Source: a virus
Length of the DNA: 28,076 nucleotides
Reading direction: 5' to 3' (one strand)
IMG/VR virus record: IMGVR_UViG_3300047547_000117
Location: 1 to 28,076 of that record
Shown here: piece after piece, positions 8,517-16,187 of the stretch
Numbering within the stretch: position 1 is the first letter of the stretch
How the letters are laid out: each line of letters starts with the position of its first letter
The notes under the pieces: model-generated
Told to the model about the DNA's origin: nothing
Database searches by the model: none
What the model saw: the letters and a program-made list of their open reading frames with translations, nothing else
Position numbers and translations under genes: made by a program

Positions 8517-8714
8517 ATGGACATCTCAATCCAATATTTAGGTGCAAAAACAGATAATTACTCTCGTTATGGGAAGACAATTACTGTTAATGAAACTAAA
8601 ATAACAGATGTAGCCAAATACTATGGCTTAAAAGATGAGGTAGAGGCAGAAGCAAGGGTGAAAGCTCTTGAAGCTGATAAAAGAATATTAGTAAAAAGAT
8701 ATAAGGGGGCTTAA
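8517..8714 (+). CDS. small head-region protein with YSRYG motif
   Basis: 65 residues (MDISIQYLGAKTDNYSRYGKTITVNETKITDVAKYYGL...). ATG 8517 follows GGGGGTG and is preferred over starts upstream that would overlap the head gene further. It shares the motif NYSRYG plus a following short strand with the next protein (NYNYSRYGVNIPNKE), suggesting an ancient duplication. It ends in a basic tail (KRILVKRYKGA). Function unknown; it probably binds the head or connector. Confidence 0.6.
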   Translation: MDISIQYLGAKTDNYSRYGKTITVNETKITDVAKYYGLKDEVEAEARVKALEADKRILVKRYKGA

Positions 8715-8715
8715 T

Positions 8716-9168
8716 ATGTATTATATTAAAGCCTTACCTCCGCAATCGGGAGTGGTTAATTACAACTACTCCCGCTATGGAGTCAATATACCTAACAAAG
8801 AAACCTGGTATAAGAACATGAAGGAATTATTTCCTACAAGTCCTTTAACAGAGGATGAGTTATTTGACTCAATGAGAAAAGATAAAAGAGTAGAAATAAA
8901 AACTCAGGATGAAAAAAATGTTATTGAGGCTGATGCTAAGGGTGAACTAAGAAAAGTCATAGATGCGGATGCAGTCATTCCTAATGATACTATTGTTATA
9001 GAAGATGTTAAAGAAGACAAGACAGTCATTATAGAAGAGCCAAAAGAGCCAGTAATAACATTAGAACAAATTAACGATCAAATAGAAGAAGCACAAAAAC
9101 TTGGTGATAAAGACTTAATCAAAAAATTACAAGATCAAGCTAGGGTAATAGCAAGGAGTCGCAAATGA
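8716..9168 (+). CDS. hypothetical head-region protein with YSRYG motif and acidic tail
   Basis: 150 residues. The N-terminus (MYYIKALPPQSGVVNYNYSRYGVNIPNKETWYKNM) parallels the previous small protein and looks like an attachment module. The middle is a repetitive acidic stretch (VIEDVKEDKTVIIEEPKEP), and the end is a helical hairpin (TLEQINDQIEEAQKLGDKDLIKKLQDQA). A run of G lies before ATG 8716. It overlaps the next gene by ATGA. Probably a minor structural or assembly factor; no family recognised. Confidence 0.6.
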   Translation: MYYIKALPPQSGVVNYNYSRYGVNIPNKETWYKNMKELFPTSPLTEDELFDSMRKDKRVEIKTQDEKNVIEADAKGELRKVIDADAVIPNDTIVIEDVKEDKTVIIEEPKEPVITLEQINDQIEEAQKLGDKDLIKKLQDQARVIARSRK

Positions 9169-9935
9169 TAGTTAATGATATTCAAGCTAGTGAATTAGCA
9201 GGTAATTGTAATGTAGCGATTTCATCAGGGACATCGACAAGTTATTATGAAGCTGCCCTACGTTTTCAGCATGGGTTAACAGATAGATGGGCTTGGGAGA
9301 AAGATAACGTTTCAACACATGATCTTTATTTAAGGCGTTATGATATTGACGGTGTATTAGTTGACTCACCTATTAAAATAGATTGGACAACAGGGGCGGT
9401 TACACAAAGTACAGCTAGCTTAACAAGCCTTAATGTAGGCACAGCTAACACAGGAACAACAGCAGTTGAAAGAGGTGATGGGCATAATCATACAACCGTT
9501 TTAACAGTATCAACTACATTGCCAGCAATTGCTGGTGGAGCAGATTTAGCGGTTGGCAAATTACTTTACACATTTCCCTCAGGGGCTATTATAGTTAATT
9601 CAGCTTATATGAGTATAGGTATTACACAAACACAGGCGCATATAAATGCTGATACACCAGACGGCGGATTAGGTACTGTTATTGCATCAGGGGCGGTAGC
9701 AACATTAGATGGCACAGGTACATTTGAAAATATTATTACAGGTCAGACATTTGCTAATTGTACAGGCACAGCGAAGGTAAAAACTGCTATTCCAACAGCA
9801 GGAGCTTCATTTACAATTGAAATAGGTGAAGCGCATACAATTTATTTTAATGTGGCTGATGGTTGGGCAGTGTCAGGGGATGCAGCAGCTTTATTAGCAG
9901 GGACAGTAATATTAAATTGGAGCTTTATAATTTAA
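9165..9935 (+). CDS. putative virion structural protein (head fibre or decoration)
   Basis: 256 residues, almost wholly beta-rich. The N-terminal part looks like a fibre repeat (WTTGAVTQSTASLTSLNVGTANTGTTAVERGDGHNHTTVLTV). The C-terminal ~150 residues are a globular beta domain (LAVGKLLYTFPSGAIIVNSAYMSIGITQ...EIGEAHTIYFNVADGWAVS...GTVILNWSFII) of a kind found as capsid surface proteins. It sits between the major head and connector genes, which supports a head accessory role. The start is an ATGA overlap. Confidence 0.55.
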   Translation: MIVNDIQASELAGNCNVAISSGTSTSYYEAALRFQHGLTDRWAWEKDNVSTHDLYLRRYDIDGVLVDSPIKIDWTTGAVTQSTASLTSLNVGTANTGTTAVERGDGHNHTTVLTVSTTLPAIAGGADLAVGKLLYTFPSGAIIVNSAYMSIGITQTQAHINADTPDGGLGTVIASGAVATLDGTGTFENIITGQTFANCTGTAKVKTAIPTAGASFTIEIGEAHTIYFNVADGWAVSGDAAALLAGTVILNWSFII

Positions 9936-10381
9936 TGGCTAATTATGCAACATATACTGAGGTAGCTCTTATATTAGGGCTAACAGATTATACGGCAACA
10001 ACCAGGCCGACATCAACTCAGGTCACTAACATATTAACAGAGGTGACACAAAACATAGACTTTACATTAGAGTCTGTTGGATTAGAAAGCCAGCCTAGTG
10101 ATTCTAATGTGCAAGGTAGATTAAAAACATTATGTAAATATGGTACTGCTTGTCAAATAGCAATTTCTAAATATGGAGATGCAGACGGTGTTGAATCAAG
10201 CCAAGGGGCTTATTTCTGTAAACGATATGATGAAGGGATTAAGGAAATAAAAACTAACCCTGAATTATACGGCTTGGTAGTAGGGGACTCAGGATCAACA
10301 GCTAATAGTAACGTGTTAGAAGGAACTGACTCAGTAACAGACATTCAAGCTGATTATGTGGATAGGACTTTTACAGTATGA
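9935..10381 (+). CDS. head-tail connector-like protein (DUF1320/Mu gp36-like)
   Basis: 148 residues from ATG 9935, which overlaps the previous stop (TAATG). The frame is open back to 9863, but that would overlap 70 nt of the fibre gene. It begins MANYATYTEVALILGLTDYTAT and continues with a helix-rich region (QVTNILTEVTQNIDFTLE...LKTLCKYGTACQIAIS), the pattern of DUF1320 and gp6-like head-tail adaptors that sit below the portal. Position after head genes and before the gpG-like gene agrees. Confidence 0.65.
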   Translation: MANYATYTEVALILGLTDYTATTRPTSTQVTNILTEVTQNIDFTLESVGLESQPSDSNVQGRLKTLCKYGTACQIAISKYGDADGVESSQGAYFCKRYDEGIKEIKTNPELYGLVVGDSGSTANSNVLEGTDSVTDIQADYVDRTFTV

Positions 10382-10860
10382 TTAGTTTTAAGGTAACAGG
10401 TGAGGAACGAGCTAAAAACATGTTTCAGTTATTAGCTCAAAGAGTGGGCGATTTACGCCCGATTTGGAAAACGTTTATACCTTATTATCGAGAGACTATT
10501 ATTAGAGGGGCTTTTAATACTAAGGGCAAGATTATGAAAAACTCTTGGAAGCCTTATAAAGAGTCTTATTTAAAGTATCTTCGTAGGAATAGACTTGATA
10601 CTGAGGTGTCATTAAGACGTTCAGACACTATGTATAATGCTGCAATCGGTGGAGCGGGGTGGAAGGATAAACAAGAGAAACAACAATTAACTATGGGTAT
10701 TGAAGGGGAGAAATACTTCGGTGCTCAACAAGAAGGATATCCAGCTAATAATTTAGTTGCTAGGTCTTTTTTTTATACTGATGATGATGACTTGCCTTTA
10801 AGGGCATGGGCATATTTAGTTAAGTCATTAGATGATTACTATAAAAAGGTAGATAAATGA
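10378..10860 (+). CDS. virion morphogenesis protein (Mu gpG-like tail completion)
   Basis: 160 residues. The pattern fits the phage virion morphogenesis family: an N-terminal strand and helix (FKVTGEERAKNMFQLLAQRV), a basic middle with NSWKPYKESYLKYL, an LRRSDTMYNAA segment where the family has L..tG.L..s, then YFGAQQEGYPANNLVARSFFY where the family has YA..HQ.G....PaRpF. These proteins join or complete heads and tails. It overlaps both neighbours by ATGA. Confidence 0.7.
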   Translation: MISFKVTGEERAKNMFQLLAQRVGDLRPIWKTFIPYYRETIIRGAFNTKGKIMKNSWKPYKESYLKYLRRNRLDTEVSLRRSDTMYNAAIGGAGWKDKQEKQQLTMGIEGEKYFGAQQEGYPANNLVARSFFYTDDDDLPLRAWAYLVKSLDDYYKKVDK

Positions 10861-11378
10861 GCCGTTATGTTGGTAGGGATGTAAGGGATAAAATTATAAG
10901 CCTTCTATCAAGCGGTGGAACAAGCTCTAATGTGTATGGGTATCATGGAACAACAGTTAATAGTTTAGCAACAGAGTTAGGATTAATTGATACTGAAAGA
11001 GGTGAGACAACCCCTACGCCTGGGATTATTACGTATAAATGGGATGAGGCTCAATATCCAACCGTAGTAGTAGATTATATTAAGAAAGACAATCTTAATA
11101 CAGGCGAAGGAATGAATTCTATTAACAATGCTTTAAGTGAGTTAGGACAGTTATTAGAGTTGGCAATATTTATTGAAATGCAGTCACATGAAGAGGCGTT
11201 TCATAATTATTTAGAGAATTATGTAGATGCTACTGAGAGAATATTACAAGTATACATGGACATTAACATTACATGGATCATTGTAGATAATGTTGAAATG
11301 ACAGGTGTATATAAAGAGCGTAATGGCCAGGGTTATATGAAAATGGCTAAAATAGGATTACAAGTGAGGGTAAATTAA
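10857..11378 (+). CDS. putative tail terminator/neck protein (Mu gp37-like position)
   Basis: 173 residues, mixed alpha/beta. It begins MSRYVGRDVRDKIISLLSSGG and has YPTVVVDYIKKDNL in the centre and a C-terminal strand (YMKMAKIGLQVRVN), consistent with the alpha/beta fold of tail terminator proteins that cap the tail tube before head joining. The call is by gene order (connector, gpG-like, this, tail tube) and general shape. ATGA overlap at the start. Confidence 0.5.
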   Translation: MSRYVGRDVRDKIISLLSSGGTSSNVYGYHGTTVNSLATELGLIDTERGETTPTPGIITYKWDEAQYPTVVVDYIKKDNLNTGEGMNSINNALSELGQLLELAIFIEMQSHEEAFHNYLENYVDATERILQVYMDINITWIIVDNVEMTGVYKERNGQGYMKMAKIGLQVRVN

Positions 11379-11549
11379 ATGTACAAGGTATTAAAAGGAA
11401 AAGTAAGAAGTGTAAAAGATGAGCAAGGTGTTATTAGGATTTTTCAAGAAGGTGAAATACTCCCAAAAGATTATAAACCACCTCAGGACTATCTTGATCA
11501 AGGGATAGTAATGGAAATTCCTAATACAACTAAAAAAGGAGATAAATAA
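11379..11549 (+). CDS. small hypothetical protein, 56 residues
   Basis: The frame runs from ATG 11379, immediately after the previous stop, to TAA 11547-11549, which overlaps the tail-tube ATG (TAATG). The protein MYKVLKGKVRSVKDEQG...PKDYKPPQDYLDQ... is charged and begins with strand-like residues. Its end carries AAGGAG, which serves as the Shine-Dalgarno of the tail-tube gene. Its exact fit between two genes supports it as real. Similar small proteins precede tail genes in other Mu-headed siphoviruses. Function unknown. Confidence 0.7.
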   Translation: MYKVLKGKVRSVKDEQGVIRIFQEGEILPKDYKPPQDYLDQGIVMEIPNTTKKGDK

Positions 11550-12880
11550 TGCCAACAGGACGACAATTACAAGTAGCAATTAAGAAAGAATCAACTTTTA
11601 ATACTTATGTGACAGGGGACTTATTCCTTAGACCGTCAAGTGAAGAGTTAAAAAATAACATTAAGTTTGTTGAAGATGAGGCGATGGTTGGTGAAACATT
11701 TTCAACTGAGCAAATTAAAACAGGTGAAGACCCTGGTGGTACTATGCAAACGGCTTTACATGGGGACACTGCGGGCGTGTTGTTACACGCTTGTTTAGGC
11801 GGTGAAACCTCTGTTACAAATCCTGCTAAATCTTATTTAGTAGTGAATTATACAGGCACAGCGTTATATGCAAGATTAACAAAAGCAAGCACAAACTTAA
11901 CAGCTGAAACTTCCGCAGATGGGTCTTCATGGTCTGTGGATAATAACTTCGGGTCTAGTGGAGTGGTAGATTTAACAGCAGCAGCGTATGACACAGCGGC
12001 GGAGTTATCATCCGCAATAGACGGTTTTACGGGTTGGGATTCTACTTTATTTGGTGCGTCAGCAACACCATCAACAGGGATTGCAGCATTTTCAGCAACT
12101 GTCCTACATTCAAATGATGTCAAAAATACAGCTATGTTATTACCAGTATTAGTAACATCAACTGTGAGTAAAACTCATACTGTTTATCCTGCTGATGTTG
12201 GCACTAACCTTCCTAGTTATTCTATAACTTTAAATAGAGGATTAGGAACAAATGCAAGTATTAGTTATACAGGTAGTAAATTATCAAGTTTAAATATAAC
12301 AACAGATCAACAGGGGATTGTTAAGGCAGCATTAACCTGGAATTGTTGCTTAGAAACCACAGGGAAAAATGATATTACTTATGTGTTGCCAACAGTACAA
12401 ACTTTTATTGCAAGTAAAACAACTATTTTAATGGATGATGATACAGGTGATCAAATTGACTTTGCAAATGTGAAATCGTTAGGTATTAACGTAAATGCAA
12501 ATGTAGATTCTGATTTTTCAATAGGTAGTTATTATAAGAATGAACAGGTAGCACAAAAAGGTGATATAGATGTGTCATTTACAGCAACATTAACAACTAC
12601 TCAAAATGCTGTTAGACCGTTATGGGTAGCTGGGACTTCGGTGTCAATGTGGGTGTATATGGAATCAAACTCAATAGCTGATTTAACTAATTCAATACCT
12701 TATTCATTGTTAATAAGATTACCTAGGGTGAAGTTAATGGATTTTAATGCACCATCAAATACACCTGATAGAATTGTTATTACAGGATCAGGGAAGGTTG
12801 AGAAACCACAAAATGCAGTAATTCCTAAACATATTTACGCTTATATAACAGACACAGATACAACTGTATACACAAGTTAA
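11549..12880 (+). CDS. major tail tube protein (non-contractile tail)
   Basis: 443 residues. The start MPTGRQLQVAIKKESTFNTYVTGDLFLRPSSEELKNNIKFVEDEAMVG and the C-terminal part (LKSLGINVNANV-like strands, DIDVSFTATLTTTQNAVRPLW, SIPYSLLIRLPRVKLMDFNAPSNTPDRIVITGSGKVEKPQ) match phage tail-tube proteins of the siphovirus type. An insert at about residues 95-210 (TGTALYARLTKASTNLTAETSADGSSW...) looks like an added beta domain that would project from the tube. No sheath gene accompanies it, which argues for a siphovirus. Confidence 0.75.
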   Translation: MPTGRQLQVAIKKESTFNTYVTGDLFLRPSSEELKNNIKFVEDEAMVGETFSTEQIKTGEDPGGTMQTALHGDTAGVLLHACLGGETSVTNPAKSYLVVNYTGTALYARLTKASTNLTAETSADGSSWSVDNNFGSSGVVDLTAAAYDTAAELSSAIDGFTGWDSTLFGASATPSTGIAAFSATVLHSNDVKNTAMLLPVLVTSTVSKTHTVYPADVGTNLPSYSITLNRGLGTNASISYTGSKLSSLNITTDQQGIVKAALTWNCCLETTGKNDITYVLPTVQTFIASKTTILMDDDTGDQIDFANVKSLGINVNANVDSDFSIGSYYKNEQVAQKGDIDVSFTATLTTTQNAVRPLWVAGTSVSMWVYMESNSIADLTNSIPYSLLIRLPRVKLMDFNAPSNTPDRIVITGSGKVEKPQNAVIPKHIYAYITDTDTTVYTS

Positions 12881-12898
12881 TAGAAAGGAGATCGTGCC

Positions 12899-13399
12899 AT
12901 GAAGGTAAATCTAAATACTCAAACAGAGAAAAGACTAGATATTTCAGGGTTTAAAGACTCTATGAAGGGTATTGAAGAGGGTGATTATCTTACTATAAAG
13001 AAATTAACGTTAAAAGAGCGTAGAATAGTAGAAATGACTAGTTTTATGAAGGGAACAAGTCAATTTCATGCTGATTTTTTACAGGCAGTATCAGCTTTAA
13101 ATAAAAAGCCTGAACAAATAACAAATGAAGAGTATAGTCAAATACTTAAAGGTATGAACTTAACTGATAAGGCTATTGTAGAGTTAGCAAGCAGCTTTAC
13201 AGAAAGAGAATATCAAACATTAGAGCTTGCGATTGATGAAGATAAACATTCATTTACAGATATGCAAGGCAAGCCGATAAAATTAACAATTGAAGTGTTA
13301 TTAAATATAGGTACTCAGTTGTTTATTAAATATTTATTAGATGAAATTAACAAATTATATAAGGATGAAGTGCCGGGGGAGAATATCTCGGACAAATAG
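12899..13399 (+). CDS. tail assembly chaperone (lambda gpG analogue)
   Basis: 166 residues, mostly helical and charged (FKDSMKGIEEGDYLTIKKLTLKERRIVEMTSFM...). Its size, position between tail tube and tape measure, and frameshift signal near its end identify it as the shorter tail assembly chaperone. AAAGGAG precedes ATG 12899. Ribosomes that slip -1 at about 13376-13381 bypass the TAG at 13397 and continue into the next frame to make the longer chaperone. These proteins coat the tape measure during tail assembly and are absent from the virion. Confidence 0.75.
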   Translation: MKVNLNTQTEKRLDISGFKDSMKGIEEGDYLTIKKLTLKERRIVEMTSFMKGTSQFHADFLQAVSALNKKPEQITNEEYSQILKGMNLTDKAIVELASSFTEREYQTLELAIDEDKHSFTDMQGKPIKLTIEVLLNIGTQLFIKYLLDEINKLYKDEVPGENISDK

Positions 13400-13404
13400 T
13401 CCGG
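13375..13404 (+). promoter_or_regulatory. programmed -1 ribosomal frameshift site
   Basis: Slippery run G GGG GAG (13375-13381, zero-frame codons GGG and GAG) lets tRNA-Gly re-pair perfectly one base back. Six nt downstream is a hairpin: TCGGAC (13388-13393) pairs with GTCCGG (13399-13404) over a 5-nt loop, with the zero-frame TAG (13397-13399) inside it. The -1 frame is open from 13369 and reads SAGGEYLGQIVRLVYDGVSLIEDDMY into the next ORF. A-site re-pairing is imperfect, so slippage would rely on the P-site. Confidence 0.75.
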
Positions 13405-13407
13405 TTA

Positions 13408-13632
13408 GTGTACGATGGGGTGTCTTTAATAGAAGATGACATGTATAATAGGTGGCAAGGAATTATTAAGGATTGCTTTCATTGCATGGATATAGATGGG
13501 AACTTTATTTCATTACCTGAAAATGGCGGATATTATAATCAAGACGAAACTATTATGAGAATATGGTGTAAGGTACAAAGCGCTTATAAACAAATAATAG
13601 ATGAGAAAATAGACAAGGTAAGAAATGGCTAA
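13408..13632 (+). CDS. -1 frame extension of the tail assembly chaperone (lambda gpGT analogue)
   Basis: This ORF can start at GTG 13408, but no Shine-Dalgarno precedes it. Its frame is open back to 13369, overlapping the end of the upstream chaperone, and reads naturally across that overlap (GGEYLGQIVRLVYDGVSLIEDDMYNRW). I therefore read it as the T part of a G-GT fusion of about 245 residues made by -1 frameshifting. The T part recruits tail-tube subunits in lambda. It overlaps the tape-measure ATG at 13625. Confidence 0.7.
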   Translation: MYDGVSLIEDDMYNRWQGIIKDCFHCMDIDGNFISLPENGGYYNQDETIMRIWCKVQSAYKQIIDEKIDKVRNG

Positions 13633-15412
13633 GGTTGAAATTGATATTATCGCTAAGGACATGGCATCTGGTACAGTCCAAAAAGTCAAAAACCATTTCA
13701 CAGAGCTAGTAGCTGGCTTTGCATCAGGTCAGGTAGTAGCAACAGCTATTATAGGTGCTTTTAATAAAGTTGTTGATGTTGGCAAGGAAATGGTTAAAGA
13801 GTTCGGCGAACAAGAAAAGGCAGAGGCTAAATTAAGAACTCAATTAGGTCAGAATATTGATAGTCATTTACAATTTGCTAATTCAATTCAAAAAATTATT
13901 GCAGTTGGCGATGATGTTATTCTTAATGCTGAAAGCTTTGGGAGATCATTAGGAATAACAGCAAATGAATTAGACGATGCCGCTAAAAAGGCAATAGGCT
14001 TTCAAGCTGTATTAGGCGGTGATTTAAATAGTAATATGAAGCTTGTAGCTCAGGCAACAGCTGGAAACTTCACAATGTTACAACGTTACATTCCAGCATT
14101 AAAACAAGCGACAACAGATAGTGAAAAAATGGCTATTGTGAATAGATTTGCAAGTGAAGGGTTTAAACAAGCTGAGGCAACAGGGAAAACGTTTACGGGC
14201 GGGTTAGAGTTAATGAAGATTCAACAAAAAGAATTGTTAGAATCTGGTGGTAAATTGATCGCCCAAGTTGGTAAGGATTTAGTTATTGCTATGAATGACA
14301 ATACTACGAAGTTAAATGAATGGATTGAAAGCAGTAATGCAATTAATAAAATAACATTTGGAGTGAATATCACATTAAAAGAAATAGTCAATACATATAG
14401 GTTAGTGTATACAGCAATGTTTGATGTAGGAATGATAGCAAAGGAATCAATAGATATTTTTTTAAAGCTAACTAATATATATGGGACTCTAATAGAGTTT
14501 ATTGTTAATCCTAAAAAAGCACTTGATGACTTAAAGCAAAGTTTTATTGATGTAGCGGATGCTGGTAAAAAGGCGGGAACTAATTTAGTAGAGAATGTAA
14601 AAAAAATTGCTACTGATGGAGCAGCGGAGTGGCAAAAATATCAAGCTGGCTACCAAGAAGTGATGAGTCAACAAAAAACCATTACTGAGGAAATGGGTGA
14701 ACTTAATCAAAAAGATTTAGAAGAGTTTATTAAAAATCAATTGTTACATGTTGAATATATTCGTATGACAGAAGCTGAAAAAGAAGCAGCATTCCAAGCT
14801 GATAAAACTCGCATGGCAGAGACAGTTAATTTCTATATAGAGAGTTTTACTCAAATAGGGAATATGGCGTCAAGTGTTTTTGGGTCAATAGCACAACTAA
14901 TTCAACAAACAACTGAACAAGGTATAAAAGACCGTCAAAATATGAGTAAGGAAGAAAAGAAGGCTATGTTAGACGCTTTTAATGCAAGTAAAGCAGCAAG
15001 TATTGCACAGGTATGGATATCCACTGCCATGGGGGTGGCTGGCGCATGGATGCAAGCCTTCTCGGTACCAGGGCAACATCCAATAGCTTCGGCAATTTTT
15101 GCAGGTATATCTACGGCGTTATTATTAGCAAATGCAGGGGTTCAAACAGGCATTATAGCAAGCAAACAACCAGGCTTTTATGAGGGTGGTAAAATTATGG
15201 GTTCACTTGGTATTGATAATATCCCTATAAGAGTTACTGCAAACGAAAGAGTATTAAGTCAAAAACAAAATGCTATGTATGAGGATTGGATTGGTGGTAC
15301 TAATATGCGATCACCTTTTATGTACATAGAGAATATGACCGTTGTAACACCGGATGCAATGGATTTTCAAAGACAAATGATTGAATTACAGAAGGCAGAA
15401 AGTGCCAGATAG
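13625..15412 (+). CDS. tail tape measure protein
   Basis: 595 residues. It starts MAKVEIDIIAKDMASGTVQKVKNHFTEL, typical of tape measures, with a long helical body and hydrophobic segments (about 21-45 VAGFASGQVVATAIIGAF, and about 455-505 SIAQVWISTAMGVAGAWMQAF...IASAIFAGISTALLLANAGVQTGIIA). The end carries FYEGGKIMGSLGIDNIPIRVTANERVLSQKQ, the Gly-rich C-terminal motif common to this family. At about 0.15 nm per residue the tail would be near 90 nm. It overlaps the chaperone extension by 8 nt. Confidence 0.9.
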   Translation: MAKVEIDIIAKDMASGTVQKVKNHFTELVAGFASGQVVATAIIGAFNKVVDVGKEMVKEFGEQEKAEAKLRTQLGQNIDSHLQFANSIQKIIAVGDDVILNAESFGRSLGITANELDDAAKKAIGFQAVLGGDLNSNMKLVAQATAGNFTMLQRYIPALKQATTDSEKMAIVNRFASEGFKQAEATGKTFTGGLELMKIQQKELLESGGKLIAQVGKDLVIAMNDNTTKLNEWIESSNAINKITFGVNITLKEIVNTYRLVYTAMFDVGMIAKESIDIFLKLTNIYGTLIEFIVNPKKALDDLKQSFIDVADAGKKAGTNLVENVKKIATDGAAEWQKYQAGYQEVMSQQKTITEEMGELNQKDLEEFIKNQLLHVEYIRMTEAEKEAAFQADKTRMAETVNFYIESFTQIGNMASSVFGSIAQLIQQTTEQGIKDRQNMSKEEKKAMLDAFNASKAASIAQVWISTAMGVAGAWMQAFSVPGQHPIASAIFAGISTALLLANAGVQTGIIASKQPGFYEGGKIMGSLGIDNIPIRVTANERVLSQKQNAMYEDWIGGTNMRSPFMYIENMTVVTPDAMDFQRQMIELQKAESAR

Positions 15413-16187
15413 TTTTTGGTTATCTGATTTAACTAGTACATTAGTATTAGATTCAAATGTTTCTGAAATTACATTAGGGGCTGTTAAAAGACAATTTGAC
15501 TTTGTGCCTTTTGTAGGGTCGCATGGCGGGCAAGTTAAGGGCATGGGTCAATTAGGAGTTAGAACATTTGCTATTGCAAGACGTGAGTATGTTGAAACAA
15601 GTGACTTAAACTTTGTTAATTCACGAAGAACGGACTTATTGACATGGTTTTTAAAAGCTGGTTGGACTAACATTTATCTTTATAGAACTAATGGAGAAAA
15701 TACCATTACTAGTCGTACGTTAATATTCACTGATCAATTAGGAGCTGAGACAGGGAGTTCTTTAAGGATAACAAATAGTAGACAGATTACAGTTACTAGC
15801 CCCTGGGGATATTTTCAGCGTACAACAGCAACAACTGACAGCGAGGCAATTCCTGATGATGCTGTAAATGAGGTTGATATTGATAATGATGGGGACATTG
15901 AAACGCCAGTAGAGTTTACATTTACACCGACAGGTGATGAAACAATGTTTTCTGTGATTATGAATGATCAATTTGGATTTATATTAACAGGTTCTTTCAG
16001 TGCTGGGGTAGATGTAGTGTATAATACAGGAACTAATGTAGTAACAATTGACGGCAATATTCAACAGACTACACAATATTTAAGTCAAGGCGGGGTGTTT
16101 AACCTACCATCAGGTACAACAACTTTAACTGTATTATGTTCGGGGGCTTGTACAATGGCGTGGTCTTTTTATGAGAGGTATATATGA
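15402..16187 (+). CDS. putative distal tail protein (Dit-like)
   Basis: 261 residues from GTG 15402, chosen because GAAGG lies 6 nt upstream; the frame also has TTG at 15381. The N-terminal part (LVLDSNVSEITLGAVKRQFDFVPFVGSHGGQVKG) and the middle (TDLLTWFLKAGWTNIYLYRTNGENTITSR) form an all-beta domain as in distal tail proteins that join tube and hub. The C-terminal ~100 residues look like a second beta sandwich. It directly follows the tape measure, the expected Dit position. Confidence 0.55.
   Translation: MPDSFWLSDLTSTLVLDSNVSEITLGAVKRQFDFVPFVGSHGGQVKGMGQLGVRTFAIARREYVETSDLNFVNSRRTDLLTWFLKAGWTNIYLYRTNGENTITSRTLIFTDQLGAETGSSLRITNSRQITVTSPWGYFQRTTATTDSEAIPDDAVNEVDIDNDGDIETPVEFTFTPTGDETMFSVIMNDQFGFILTGSFSAGVDVVYNTGTNVVTIDGNIQQTTQYLSQGGVFNLPSGTTTLTVLCSGACTMAWSFYERYI

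Noticed and set aside
15762-15971. Minus-strand ORFs throughout the window (for example here, 11848-12123 and 19340-19795)
   Set aside because: All lie opposite strongly supported plus-strand genes, lack Shine-Dalgarno sequences, and have low-complexity or Cys-rich translations typical of shadow frames.
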